DNA of 21,692 bases from Hypsibius dujardini. Lineage: Eukaryota; Tardigrada; Eutardigrada; Parachela; Hypsibiidae. The notes below the pieces were generated by a model. It was not told where the DNA came from, made no database searches, and saw nothing but the letters and a program-made list of their open reading frames with translations. Shown piece by piece: positions 1 through 9,924 of the stretch (within the stretch, counting starts at the first letter, position 1; each line of letters starts with the position of its first letter). The stretch spans positions 1-21,692 of the forward strand of contig LRSR01005289.1 in NCBI GenBank assembly GCA_001579985.1, written 5' to 3'. The position numbers were made by a program, and so were the translations under genes.

Positions 1-1087
1 TGTCGAGCTTGTATCGAAACACTCCACTGTCACCTGAATAAAATGTCATGACAGAAAGTTTACGTTTCAAATCAATGTAATATTCTCCAAATAAATTCCA
101 ATAAATGCCACACAATTTAGTTCCCGTAGTAATCCCGTACCATCTAATCATTCCAAGGAATCAATGGAAGAATTCAGCAGATAAAGAATTTGTAGGCAAA
201 AATCACGATTCAAAGTTCATCTTCAGTTGAATAGTTTTTTATTCAATTTAATTCAATTTAAACTTAAATTATTTTACTTGTTTTATCTGAGTTGTATTTT
301 GTTCATCCTGGTCATTTTAATTTTGCATTTTTATGTTTCACTTTATTATATTTGATATTTTAGGTATTTATTACTATAATTTTTATAAATTGTTTTCAAT
401 AAATTTTATTCAGAATAAATTGCCTGATTTTCGAACGGTCAAAATCATCAAGAACATTTCCATGCAAGCCATGCAATCAACCAATCAATGTCAGACGCAA
501 AAATTGGCTAATATTCAAACCAATCAATCAATCGATGACAGACGCAAAGTATTCGGCTAACAATAAAATCAATCAATCAAAATCATACCTGCACTTTTCC
601 AGGTCGACTGAAGCAGCAGATCAAATTTCGTCGGCTGGGGCTTCTCATTGAACACATAATCGCTGTACAAAATGCCCCACACAAAGTCCGACGGGCTGTA
701 CAAAAACTCCCGGGCATCATCGTTGCCGAGCATCATCATGCGGTTGGGGGAAGACCGTTTAGTGGCCGCCGTGCGAACTTTCCGACGGAGTGCACGACTG
801 GACAGGGGCGGCGAGTCATTGCCGCCGCTGACAGATGTGCCGGAAAGAGATTCGTCACTGATCTGTGAACAGGAGGAAGGCGTTTCGAACCATTTAAATT
901 GTCTATAAATATATTTAAACAACACTAAGTAATTAACCATTAACGACATTCTTAATGTCGTCAATCGCTCAATCAAGCGACAGTGAAGAGAGTCAATCAA
1001 TAAAACATTACTCACAAGCCATCCATTGCTTGATTTATCAAAACAATGTGAATTTTCGAATTTAAGTTTTGTCAGCCATTTTATCAT
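1..1087 (-). CDS. GDPGP1: GDP-D-glucose phosphorylase-like protein, N-terminal part (gene runs off the left edge)
   Basis: Three minus-strand exons join in phase: 1016-1087 (24 codons), 589-862 (91 codons plus one base) and 1-33 (acceptor at 34-36, continuing beyond the window). The start ATG at 1085-1087 follows an in-frame stop at 1103-1105. Donors are GTGAGT and GTATGA. The joined protein begins with a Ser- and Arg-rich, probably disordered stretch of about 80 residues. It then carries the spaced pattern FD-x3-x3-WK-x5-G-x-FRY-x-L at about residues 104-125. I recall the same spacing near the N-terminus of animal GDPGP1, a HIT-superfamily enzyme that splits GDP-glucose with phosphate and is thought to remove mis-made GDP-D-glucose from the cytosol. 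The HIT catalytic part lies outside the window, so the name rests on one motif block. Intron 1 (863-1015) is 153 bp with no stop in frame. The gene is head-to-head with VMA21. Confidence 0.6.
34..588 (-). other. Intron 2 of the GDPGP1-like gene
   Basis: This 555-bp intron is AT-rich, with short repeats of an ATTCAATTTA type near 240-265 and CAATCAAT motifs near 476-580. I see no exon, RNA gene or mobile element in it. The 75-codon open frame at 333-560 on the plus strand has no recognisable protein features. Confidence 0.5.
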
Positions 1088-1701
1088 GTTTATTTGATTT
1101 ACTCAAAAGCGGAATGGACAAATATAGGCACATGCAGATTCTTGCGATGATGCTTGAGGTCAATCACACCGAGATCTCTGACAGCATTGCGACCCTGTTG
1201 TTTTTCTGCTCTCGCACTGTACCTTTCGACTACGTGAACCGTCTGAGGAATTGTCTTCCGAATCGGATGACTCTTGCAGGGAATAACGACGGTAATGTCC
1301 GAGACGGTTGTTCCAACAACGGGAGAAATGTTCACGCGTGCTTGAGGCTAACATTATTGTGGTCGTAGGGCATCTTGATTTTACTAGAAAAAGTCGAAGA
1401 AAATATGACTTTAGAAAATAGTATCACGTTGTGAAGCGCTGATAAGATCGTGAAGCATGAAACAAGAGAGGGTAACGGCAAAATGAGGCTCGCGTGTCGC
1501 GTGTCGGCGGGGTTTTGTTTACGTTTTTCGAAACAGTGGTTACGCCGACGATTTGGGCCGGAATTTAAATGATATATCATAACTGACGATCGGAAGAGAT
1601 CCTACTATCGAGCGTATACGTACGTAAGCTGGTCAACTCAGGACCGATTTAGCATATCAACCAGCGTGTTTGTTTACTACAGGCATGACTAAGGATACTT
1701 T

Positions 1702-1800
1702 GCTAACCGAGATATAACCACTCCTATAGTACAAGCGACTATGGCCGTAACTCGGTTAGCTCAGCAATCTGGCCGTTTGACTATAACCGAACAAGGAGTG
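1702..1800. repeat. Nested inverted repeats in the spacer
   Basis: GCTAACCGAG at 1702-1711 is the exact reverse complement of CTCGGTTAGC at 1751-1760. CACTCCT at 1719-1725 is the reverse complement of AGGAGTG at 1794-1800. ATAACC is also repeated directly at 1714-1719 and 1783-1788. The arms interleave rather than form one long hairpin, so this could be a decayed element end, a regulatory site cluster or chance. Confidence 0.35.
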
Positions 1801-2272
1801 ACATCATCCGCGCCGCATTTAAATTAAACCTTAAATCATAATTTAAGGGTGTGAATCACGTCATAGTTCGATTTATCGATCTCCCACTCTGCAATAAATT
1901 TTCAAATAATTAAAAAAATTAACTTTACTAGCCAATGAAAGTTGTAAACGCGAAAATTAAACTAACAAGAAGGTCCACGAATCTCCTCATGTGTTTCCCG
2001 GTTATCCAGAGCCGAAAATGCTCACCTCAGGTCCAGGGCTACGGAGTTAGTTAAATGCTCGTTAGGATAAACGAGTAAAATGCCCAGGGCCAAGCGGGCC
2101 ATGTGATTTGGTTGATTGTATATGGTTCGTTCTGGAGGCGTAATCTCATCAATCGATTAGTTGATTTGATGAGGTAAATACACAGCTGAAAAGGCGTTAT
2201 TGTTTGTTGTGTTTTTTCGGCCGTCCAGTGTCAGAACAAATTTGATCGTTCACACCTTTTGTTGTCTGCAGG

Positions 2273-2280
2273 TATAAAAT
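2273..2280 (+). promoter_or_regulatory. TATA-like box for VMA21
   Basis: TATAAAAT lies 113 bp upstream of the VMA21 start codon. A TATA box is usually about 30 bp from the transcription start, which would put the start near 2300-2310. The transcript would then include a short upstream ORF (2313-2333, Met-Ser-Glu-Ile-Asn-Arg-stop). Position and sequence fit, but a single AT-rich match is weak evidence. Confidence 0.35.
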
Positions 2281-2392
2281 AGGGTTATATTTTGCCTGTT
2301 TCTCTGTCGAGTATGAGTGAAATCAACCGGTAGACTTGATTTTTTGAAATTAAAGGTCCGATTACCGAAATCCTCGACGCCGCCCCGGAAAA

Positions 2393-3098
2393 ATGGCTTC
2401 GATTCAACGGAAACCAGCAGCAGCCACACCTGGCACCGCGACTGTAGTTCACGAAAACCGCTCGCGGGATTTATCACCCGACAAACACCAGGATCAAGCG
2501 CCAGATAAGCGAGCTCAAAAACAGTAAGAAATATCAACAAGCCCAAACTTCATTTTTGAAGGAAAAGTATTTTTATTCTAGTATTTACTTTTTTTTCGTT
2601 TACCATCAGAGCTGCCTCATCCGAAGAAGATGTTCTGTTGGAGCGGTTACTGAAGAAGGCTCCGCGAGATGCATCGCCGGACAAGCGACAGAAGCAGTTG
2701 TAAGTTGGGGGAAATTGCTTTTTTTGCTGTTTGCGTTGAAGGTAATCAATCAATTCTTCAATCAATGGATGAAAATGTTATACCTTTGTAGATCGACGGT
2801 TTCTGACCAGGAAGTGACGAGCATCTTCAAAACCTTGACCATGTATACTCTGTTGATCATATTCATGCCGATTTTGTCATATTTCTTCGCGAGGAAGTAT
2901 ATTTTTGAAGGTGTGTATCGTTGATTGAACAGCTGGACCATTGGGTGGTCGATTGATTGGTTGGTTGAAGGGGGTTATTACGGTTGAAACTCTTGATTGA
3001 TTGATTGATGGCCGTCACTACGATACGTTACGTCGTTACGTTGTGTTATATCCCTTTTGGTGGTCTGGTGGTGTATCTGTCTGTCTGTCTGTCCGTCC

Positions 3099-3152
<54 letters not shown>

Positions 3153-3453
3153 TCTGTCAGTTTATTTCTCTCTTTCTCAGTCTCTGGATGTCTGTGTTGT
3201 CTGTTTTATTCGCTTGTCTATGTCCTTTCTATGATTGTATCCAGGGCTTTCTGTGTTTCGGCACGCTTGAAAGTTTTCTTTTCCATCCAAACGACATGAG
3301 CTTTATATTGCAGATCTCTTGGGATTCGACGCCAGACAGAGCTTCATCTACTGGGCCGTTCTTGCCGTTGTCTCCATCCACGTCGTGCTCTTCATCATGG
3401 TTTACCGCGCTTACCAAGATGGTGTAAAGCCACGCACAATCAAGCAGGACTAA
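2393..3453 (+). CDS. VMA21: VMA21, V-ATPase assembly integral membrane protein
   Basis: Four plus-strand exons join in phase to 159 aa: 2393-2523, 2610-2699, 2792-2910 and 3314-3453. Splice sites are GTAAGA, GTAAGT and GTGTGT donors with CAG/TAG/CAG acceptors. VMA21 is an ER membrane protein that helps build the Vo sector of the V-type proton pump. The C-terminal 85 residues match the family: a charged lead-in, membrane segment 1 (about 88-107) ending in RKYIFE, a short loop, and membrane segment 2 (about 124-144) with VSIHVVLFIMVY. The tail ends in KQD, as I recall for animal VMA21, where a lysine-based tail serves ER retrieval. The protein is longer than the roughly 100-residue human form because of a polar N-terminal extension (1-73) in which RD(L/A)SPDK occurs twice, once in each of exons 1 and 2. 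The start ATG has a purine at -3. Its 3' end faces AMDHD2, 259 bp away. Confidence 0.92.
2993..3010. repeat. GATT tetranucleotide tract
   Basis: Four and a half copies of TTGA/GATT. Similar short tracts occur at about 6286-6302, 6368-6381, 6890-6902, 7097-7112, 17378-17394, 18022-18044 and, as AATC, in AMDHD2 intron 1. All are in introns or spacers. Confidence 0.8.
3076..3152. repeat. TCTG tetranucleotide array in VMA21 intron 3
   Basis: About 19 copies of CTGT/TCTG with two TCCG variants near 3091-3098. It lies in an intron, in TCTG orientation relative to the VMA21 transcript. Confidence 0.9.
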
Positions 3454-3686
3454 CAGCGCTGGCGATTTTCCGCTATTCTTCATTCCATAAGTTGTGTTGG
3501 ACTCTTGACGTTTTCTACGTGATTTTAAATTACACAATGCCAAAATCGATATTATGAAAAGCAGGAGATAGGAGCCATTAATATGAGACAATTCACTTCC
3601 GGCATCCTCTCTCCATCTCAGAAAACTAACCAAAGTCTTGGAAATGTTTGAAAAGAATTTAAATTTTAAACTCATACAAAACAAAA

Positions 3687-3692
3687 AATAAA
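3687..3692 (+). terminator. Candidate poly(A) signal for VMA21
   Basis: AATAAA lies 234 bp past the VMA21 stop codon and 21 bp short of the AMDHD2 stop codon on the other strand. If used, cleavage would fall at or within the AMDHD2 last exon, so the two mRNAs would overlap at their 3' ends. No matching signal for AMDHD2 was seen on the minus strand between 3454 and 3712. Confidence 0.4.
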
Positions 3693-3712
3693 AAGGCCAC
3701 ATGTCAAGAAAA

Positions 3713-4338
3713 TTAGCATTTCGGAGGGACAAAATTAGTTTTCTCACCCTGCCAGACGCATTCACCGGCGATAAACGTAGCTAAAACATGCAAGTGGTCA
3801 TCGAGCACAACAAAATCGGCGTCCGAATAAAAGTTCAACGTGCCCTTCCGGTCGCTGATGCCGAGCAATTGGGCCGGATGGAGACTGGCACTCTCCAAAG
3901 CCTCTACTATGGAGCAGTCTATAAGTACAGAGAAAATGGGGTATTTCAGAATGGTTGATTCCCGTACTGAAAAATCCCGCCAGGCAGGAAACATACCGGT
4001 CGCTTCCAGAAAATAACGGATACACCGATCCATAGTTGCAATACTACCACAAAGGGTATTGGTGCCGGCAATCAAAGCGTGATTCCCGGTTATTTCAATC
4101 TGCACTCCTGCGATGAATTGGATTCCGGCGCCGAATCCCATAGCCGAGATTGCATCAGTAACAAGAATGGCACCTAAACGACGTAAAAATATGTTAGGAA
4201 TACAAACGGCTGCCCGTGGTCTGATGAGCCATATGCTTGCCTGCTGTCGTTTGTCTGTAGGTATGGAGTACGTCTGCCCGTCCATAATCTGTCTGTCTGT
4301 CTATCCGTCTGTCTCTCTGCCTGTTTGTCTGTCCATAA

Positions 4339-4377
<39 letters not shown>

Positions 4378-5991
4378 GCATGCCTATTCCTCTACCATCT
4401 TTCTGTCATGATATTTCGCACCTTTTGGATGCGCCCTGTAGGCAATTTTAAGAGTTGCCGGATGAGTATGGACGCCGTCGGCGATCAGGCCATAGAAAAC
4501 GGTCTGCAAGTTTGCAGCGGAAGACTGGGCGATGAGGCCGACCATCCCCGGATCCCTGTGGTGGAACTGCAAAACGAAGCAAAAATGATGTATTCGAACA
4601 AGTAATCTCATTCACTTCACAATATCTCCCTGCCGGACAAAATGACCACCAGCAACTAACTTGCGGCATGGCATTAAACAAATGAGTCATACAACGAGCT
4701 CCTCTCCTGATGGCTTCCTGCGCCAAGTCAATATTCGCATCCGAATGACCTGTGGAAAAGGAAGAGTTCCAGTTACTTTTAGCAACAATCCAGACAATAT
4801 AAAACGGAAGAACAGACTATCATGTTGAGGATTTCGCTCCATACCCAATGAAACCGTAATGCCGCGTTTTGCAAGCTGCTCGATGGCGACCATGCCGCCC
4901 TCCAACTCCGGCGCCACCGTGATAATGGACGTGTCCCCCAAGTCGCCGTACGTTGTGTCAAAATCAACCGCTCCGTTCGGCAGCGTCGTCTGGACAAATT
5001 CTAGCCGGTGTGCGCCCTTCTTGTCCTTGTTGATGTAGGGACCCTCCAGGTGGAGACCTAGAATTTCAGCGCCATGAGCACCGCCCCTTGCTCTCTTAAC
5101 ATGCGGCAAAAGCTAAACATCAAAACACAAATCCATTTGATATCAGGGCTCAGCTATCGGAAATGTCTAGGATCCAAGTTTCTGACCTCATGGTACAACG
5201 CAGGGGAGGATGTGATAACGGTCGGACAGAATGACGTCACCCCGTGGGCTAAAATGTTTTTTCGGACGAGTGCGACGGCGCTTCCGATGGTAGTCGCGGT
5301 GCAGCTGGTGAAGTCCACTCCAAAGCCACCTGAAAACATAAAAATGGTGCAAAACTCAAAACCGCACCACGAGGAAGGATCTTTATAAGTCTTACAGTAC
5401 AAGACCACCAGCTGTAAAGGCAATCAATCCAGCAATCAATCAGTATGTTACTCGCTCAGCTAACAAACTCATCAATCAAGCCATCAATCAGTACGTTATT
5501 GGCACAGCTGACATTTTGATTTACTAATGTAGCATACAGCACTAGTTTCGATGTACTTGTAGGAGCGCGCAAGATGAAGTGATTCAAAATAATTCGTGCA
5601 ATTGATTGCGTGATTGATTTGCTTTGCCAAAGAAGTTCGGTAGGCTTAACAACGCTGATTGATCGGTTGATTGGCACGGCCATCGCTTCAATCTCTTTAC
5701 ACTGAAACTTCCAAAAATGTCTCAGGCCGCGCTCGTGACCAGATGAATAGCGCTATATATTTTCTGGGAATTTTCCTCGATCATACCGTTAATTTGGATG
5801 TCGATAAATCCGGGTGAGATTATGAACGGGCAGTGCATTTCCACGTCAGCCGAGCGTCGTTCGTCGAAAAACAGCTTTTCTGGGTCAATAATCTTCCCAT
5901 TGCGCATCCACAAATCCTCTCGTTGCAGTGCGCCATCGCGAAGGATCCGACAGTCCCGTAAGCGAATGACGGCATTCCTTTTGCAGTCCAT
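3713..5991 (-). CDS. AMDHD2: N-acetylglucosamine-6-phosphate deacetylase
   Basis: Seven minus-strand exons join in phase to 410 aa, close to my recollection of about 409 for human AMDHD2: 5787-5991, 5187-5329, 4845-5112, 4661-4749, 4422-4566, 3997-4173 and 3713-3918. The enzyme is a cytosolic metal-dependent amidohydrolase that converts GlcNAc-6-phosphate to glucosamine-6-phosphate and acetate, in amino-sugar recycling opposite the hexosamine pathway. Visible signatures are [10 protein letters not shown] (about 60-69), GVTSFCP, GLHLEGP with metal-binding Glu139, GHSDAN with His207, THLFNAM with His228, FHHRDPG (236-242), the substrate-loop HTHP (268-271), VTDA with catalytic Asp290, and SLHPAQLLG plus DADFVVLDD near the end. 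All expected catalytic residues are present. ATG 5991 is the first Met after an in-frame stop 42 bp upstream. A TATATATC stretch at 6044-6051 (minus) could be its TATA element. Spliced exons rule out bacterial origin. Confidence 0.95.
4272..4380. repeat. TCTG tetranucleotide array in AMDHD2 intron 5
   Basis: An imperfect CTGT/TCTG array lies in the 248-bp intron 4174-4421. The block starting TCCATAATCTGTCTG occurs at 4281 and again at 4332, a 51-bp offset, so the array grew partly by segment duplication. Relative to the minus-strand AMDHD2 transcript it reads as CAGA. Confidence 0.9.
5330..5786 (-). other. Intron 1 of AMDHD2, with a 48-bp-offset direct repeat
   Basis: This 457-bp intron is rich in AATC/CAATCA motifs. 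A 30-bp block beginning ATCAATCAGTA occurs at 5435-5464 and, with five mismatches, at 5483-5512. No further exon is evident. Confidence 0.55.
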
Positions 5992-7319
5992 CTTCCGGGG
6001 TAAGGTGCGTTGGAAACAGGATCCACAGGTGGCTTAAAAAGTGATATATATCTAGGTCAAAAGAAAAATTCCATAACTCGCTTTCCGTACCGAGCGAGTC
6101 AACTAAAAAAATAAACCACAACAAAGATCAGAAAGCAATGAACCGTCAAAACTGAAGACCGGATAGGTAGCCAAGGACGCCATCAAACAATAAGCTCCAG
6201 CCAGGCCCGATTAAACGGAAACCACGACAGAAAGCGCACAAAGAAGAGCAACAGAAACGCCAAGAAAAATTTGATTTGTGTCAATCAATCGATCGATCGA
6301 CAGGTTGGATCGAGAGAATATATAACACTTCATGGTGAGCAACCAGAAATTTTACACTCATTCCTCATTGATTGATTGATTTAACCCTATGGTCAGCTAA
6401 GTATTTTGACCACGTATATGAGCTTTGCAGCTGTGCATATCACTTGATTGATGCATTAATGTACTTTAATGCCGAAATTGTTCTTTTCAGTAACTTCACG
6501 TCCAAATTTATCCTGTTATAGTATTTTATTTAGTTCCTTTTCTTACATATCTGCATCGCAATACTCATGTATTGTTTTAAATGCACTTTCGTTTAGCCGT
6601 TTTTGTTCCTTTGAGGCAGCGCTAGGTAAGTGGGTGATTGTTTCCAGACGTTTCAATCGCGCAGTAATAAAATTACACGTTGTGGTTGAAAAGCGACGCT
6701 AATGATGAAGAAAAGGCGAATCAGATGGGCATTTCGATCTCTTGCACAAATGTTCATTCACCCTTTTTGGGATGAAAAACTTGCTGCAGTTGACGAATTT
6801 TCCATGTGTCGACAAATTTCTCTGAAGCAATGCACTCACACAGAGAAGAGAAGACGTGGCGCCTAATATCGGCGCTGTCGCTTTGCGCTTGATTGATTGA
6901 TTAGTTGAACCGAATTAATGTGTGCTTTTTTTATTGCTACTTTTTAGGCGTTCAAGTTAAGCGCCTATTCACGGCGAGTTTTAGCCACTTGAATCTGACA
7001 CCAGCTTTGCGGCCACGTGTCATCACGGCGTGATCAGGTACTGAATTCGGAAACTGGTTACTAATCATTCGGTCGCTGGTGCGAAGACTGTTTCGGTTGA
7101 TTGATTGATTGTTTGATTAATTGCTTCGCATTTAAAACGTTTCGTTTCTGCGTCTGCTTCGTTACTTTTTTGTTGCATTGTTATTATCGGACATTTATTT
7201 ATGTCTTCCTTGTTGAATAAATGAACATCTGCACAAAGGATTGCCTAATACCGGAAATTGATGGGTATTTGTGTAATTTCTTTGAGGTATGAAATTTGAT
7301 TTCGAGCCAGATGATCGAT

Positions 7320-7710
7320 TGATTGTTTGTTTGCTTAATTCACAATAAAATCTATATTATGCTCTTCAATATATATTTGATACGTGTTTCGATCTATTAC
7401 AATTAAATTAAAAAGACTATTATTTTTCATTTTAATTTACTTTAGATTTTAATTAAAATAATCAAAGCAATTATGAAATTAGTATAGAAATAATTAAGCA
7501 GATTTTTAAATTGCTTTTGCCTGGACCATGTTTATATTTTAATAAGCCCACACCACATTTTATACCACGTTTTATACCATCACTGTTTCAAACAGGTCAA
7601 TTAATATTTTTTTTTTATAATAAGGTGTCCAAGCAAGTCAGTTATTATCTCAATTAAATTATTTTTTCATACTTTCATATTAATTTCATCATTCTTTCGA
7701 GTGTTATAAT
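7320..7710. other. AT-rich block
   Basis: Roughly 390 bp dominated by A and T, with many ATTTTAATTT-like runs and a poly-T stretch near 7608-7616. No open frame, terminal repeat or RNA gene is apparent. Confidence 0.6.
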
Positions 7711-7714
7711 GAAG

Positions 7715-7945
7715 ATCTATCTGTCTGTTTGTCTGTCTGTCTGTCTGTTTGTCTGTCTCTCTGTCTGTCTGTCTCTCTGTCTGAATGACTGTCTGTCTGT
7801 CTGTCTGAATGAATGAATGACTGTCTGCCTGTCTGCCTGTCTGACTGTCTGTCTGTCTGTCGGCCTGCCTGCCTGTCTGTTTGTCTTTCTATCCGTTTGT
7901 CTACCTGTCTTTCTGCCTGCTTATCTGCCTGCATGCCTGCCAGTC
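7715..7945. repeat. TCTG array upstream of MED7
   Basis: About 230 bp of imperfect TCTG/CTGT with TCTC, TTTG, CCTG and GAATGAATGAAT interruptions; the right part drifts to CTGCCTGC. It is the longest TCTG-strand array in the window and the only large one outside an intron, lying between the AT-rich block and the MED7 start. Confidence 0.9.
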
Positions 7946-8064
7946 TCAATCCATATGACTCTGCCATCTGCCACTCTGCCATTGAAATTTATTTGCAGAT
8001 GCAATTGGGAATTTTGCTCCTGTGACTCGGTTGCTGATTCCGTGCTAGCAATTCCCGCTAAATC

Positions 8065-9186
8065 ATGAGCCTCTTTCCCAAGCCGCCGGAGCACTATTTC
8101 AAGATCTACACCGACGAAGCGATCCACCGTGGGAGGGCGCCCCTTCCTCCTCCGCTTCCCGTAAAGGGCGGCGAGCCGTTCCTCATTTTCGGCGCTCCGC
8201 AATGGAACGACGACTATGTGGTGCGACCGTTCGAGTCCTTGGACATCAAGCGGCTCTACCCGCAGTCGTTCGATCGGAAACGTGAGCTGAAAAAGGCGCT
8301 CCACTCCATCCTGGCCACCTTCCTCGACCTGATCGATGTGCTGGTCAAGTGCCCGCGCTCGAAGAAGCGCAACGACAAGCTGGAGGATATGAATCTGCTG
8401 TTTATTCACTTTCAGCATCTGCTGAATGAATATCGGGTCCACCAGGTAGATCGCTGTCAGACGGGAAGGAGATTTTTCCTATTTGAATAGATCACAAATT
8501 TTCTATTCCAAGTATAATCCAATAACTCGCTTGCACATCGAATTTCTGAAAAATTTGATGGACTTACATGTCAGTTTGTTTGCTTGATTGATTGATGAAT
8601 TGCCTGTTCAAGTATCCTTCGAACAGTTTCATCCATCTTGTAGCTTCCTTTATGTACTTTTTCTGCACGAATTCATTCGATCCGGCGCCAATTGGGTGTA
8701 TTAATCATGGCGGATGGTTGTTCCTCTCCCCAGGCTCGTGACGGAGTGCGCACCATGCTAGAAGTGCAACGCCGGCAGACGCTCGACGTGACGGACCGGC
8801 TGAACCATCAGGTGGACAAGGCCGCCGAGATGGTGGCTCTCTGCACGACCGGCACCGCCGGCAGCGACCAGGCGCAGGCCCAATTCACCAGCGCACTACA
8901 GTGGGACATTGCCCATCTGCAGGCGCGGAGAGCGGCGGCGACGGGTCCGAGCTCCGCCAGCGCGGGGACCACCAAGCAGATCGGGCGGATCTTCGATCGG
9001 TTCATGTGCGATCTCGCGGCGGACGCAGACGACCAGGAGGAGGAGAGCACCATGGAGAGCAGCACCGACTGGTTGGCGCTGACCGGCGACCAGGTCATGC
9101 TGCTGGAGGGGGTGGGGAGCGGCGGGATGGTCGATGAGTCCATGCCAGGGCTCGGTGGGCCATCGGAAAAGGGGATTTTTCGTTGA
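8065..9186 (+). CDS. MED7: Mediator complex subunit 7
   Basis: Two plus-strand exons, 8065-8445 (127 codons) and 8734-9186, join in phase 0 (CAG|gtagat, ccccag|GCT) to 277 aa. MED7 is a nuclear middle-module subunit of Mediator that pairs with MED21 and acts as part of the hinge linking transcription factors to RNA polymerase II. Family signatures are the proline-rich start with P-PEHYFKIYTDE, a run of prolines at about 27-33, VRPFESLDIKRLYP, FDRKRELKKAL, FLDLIDVL, KLEDMNLLFIHFQHLLNEYR and, in exon 2, RDGVRTMLEVQRRQ followed by a helical, probably coiled-coil stretch. It is longer than the roughly 233-residue human protein, mainly through a low-complexity C-terminal half (Ala/Ser/Thr-rich, then an acidic DADDQEEEST segment). 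A stop codon immediately precedes the start in frame. It is tail-to-tail with the ERR gene. Confidence 0.94.
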
Positions 9187-9577
9187 CGACTCTTACCTCA
9201 GTTACTTCCTTTGTCTCATTTTTTGTTTGGTTTTTAAACTTTTGTTAACATTGACCATTTCAGTCATGCTTTGGTTCTCTTGTTTAATTCGGTATAGGCA
9301 TGAGGATTTGTTGATGCAATGTGAACTTTTTATGCAGTTAAGCTCAGGTCTTCTACACGCGGTATACCTTGCTGTGAATCCGATTGACTCAACTGTTCGT
9401 TATCGACTGCGCCTGATCGAACTAGCAACAATTCTGCCGAAAGAACTTATTCGACGCAAGTAGTGGGGCCGGGGGGGGGGTGTGTGAAAGATCAGCAGTG
9501 AAGACGCGGTTGATGGAGCTTCTATGGAGAGGCGATACAGTTGGCGAGGTGACGGAAGACTGGGTGACGATACGGGA

Positions 9578-9924
9578 GGGTTCACGGAAATACGCACGGT
9601 GGGGCGGGTGGTTTGACGGTGGAATGTGAGGGTTCATCAAATGACGGAAGTTATTGACGGTTGGTTTGCTAGTCGGGTGAGAAGGATCAGGCAAAGACTG
9701 AAGGTACGCGACGAGACGGGTGGGATTTGAGGGTTCATGGAAAAAGGTGAAAGATACACGGTGAGACGGGTGGTTGACGGTGGGATGCGAGGGTTCATCG
9801 AATAGCGAAAAGTGTACGTTGAGGTGAATGATTTGATAGCGGGGTGTGAGGGTTCACGGAAAGACGGAAGATGGTGAGACAATAGGGTGTTTGAAGAGAC
9901 GGACAGCCTGATCGTGAGACAGAA
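9578..9924. repeat. Degenerate long-period repeat flanking the minisatellite
   Basis: The core GGGTTCA recurs at 9578, 9630, 9731, 9791 and 9850 (spacings 52, 101, 60, 59), then 75 bp to the first clean unit at 9925. Shared pieces between cores include GACGGTGGGAT, GAGACGGGTGG and ACGGAAG. It looks like an older, diverged array next to a younger, homogenised one. Confidence 0.7.

Larger units (their letters stand above)
1088..2392. other. Head-to-head spacer between the GDPGP1-like gene and VMA21
   Basis: About 1.3 kb separates the two start codons, so promoters for both genes must lie here. It holds a TATA-like box (2273-2280) and a 6-codon upstream ORF (2313-2333) on the VMA21 side, nested inverted repeats (1702-1800), and a 6-bp stem with 6-nt loop (2058-2075). 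Small open frames on both strands at 1099-1368 overlap one another and show no family signature. Confidence 0.5.
2911..3313 (+). other. Intron 3 of VMA21
   Basis: This 403-bp intron holds a GATT tract at 2993-3010 and a TCTG array at 3076-3152. Three short overlapping frames read Ser-Val-Cys-Leu repeats from the array and are not genes. Nothing else is recognisable. Confidence 0.7.
5992..8064. other. Head-to-head spacer between AMDHD2 and MED7
   Basis: About 2.07 kb without a supportable gene. From left to right it has an ordinary-composition stretch with a possible AMDHD2 TATA element (6044-6051), several GATT/TTGA tracts (6286-7325), a very AT-rich block at about 7320-7700, and a TCTG array at 7715-7945 that ends 119 bp before the MED7 start codon. 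The 77-codon frame at 6469-6702 has no recognisable features. Promoters for both genes are expected here, but none can be pinned down for MED7. Confidence 0.5.

Noticed and set aside
1745-1800. tRNA-like sequence (TTAGCTCAG)
   Set aside because: No B box, acceptor stem or anticodon arm of normal spacing could be drawn.
3229-3765. 178-codon minus-strand frame across the VMA21 last exon and the AMDHD2 end
   Set aside because: It is antisense to a well-supported VMA21 exon and out of frame with AMDHD2.
3713-5991. Bacterial origin or contamination for the GlcNAc-6-P deacetylase
   Set aside because: Seven exons with proper splice sites and a length and sequence like animal AMDHD2 argue against recent transfer.
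7704-8068. Open frames on both strands made of Cys-Leu-Ser-Val or Asp-Arg-Gln-Thr repeats
   Set aside because: They are translations of the TCTG array; the same pattern recurs at every array in the window.
9422-9882. Pro/Ser/His-rich minus-strand frames
   Set aside because: They come from the degenerate GGGTTCA repeat and show no conserved domain.
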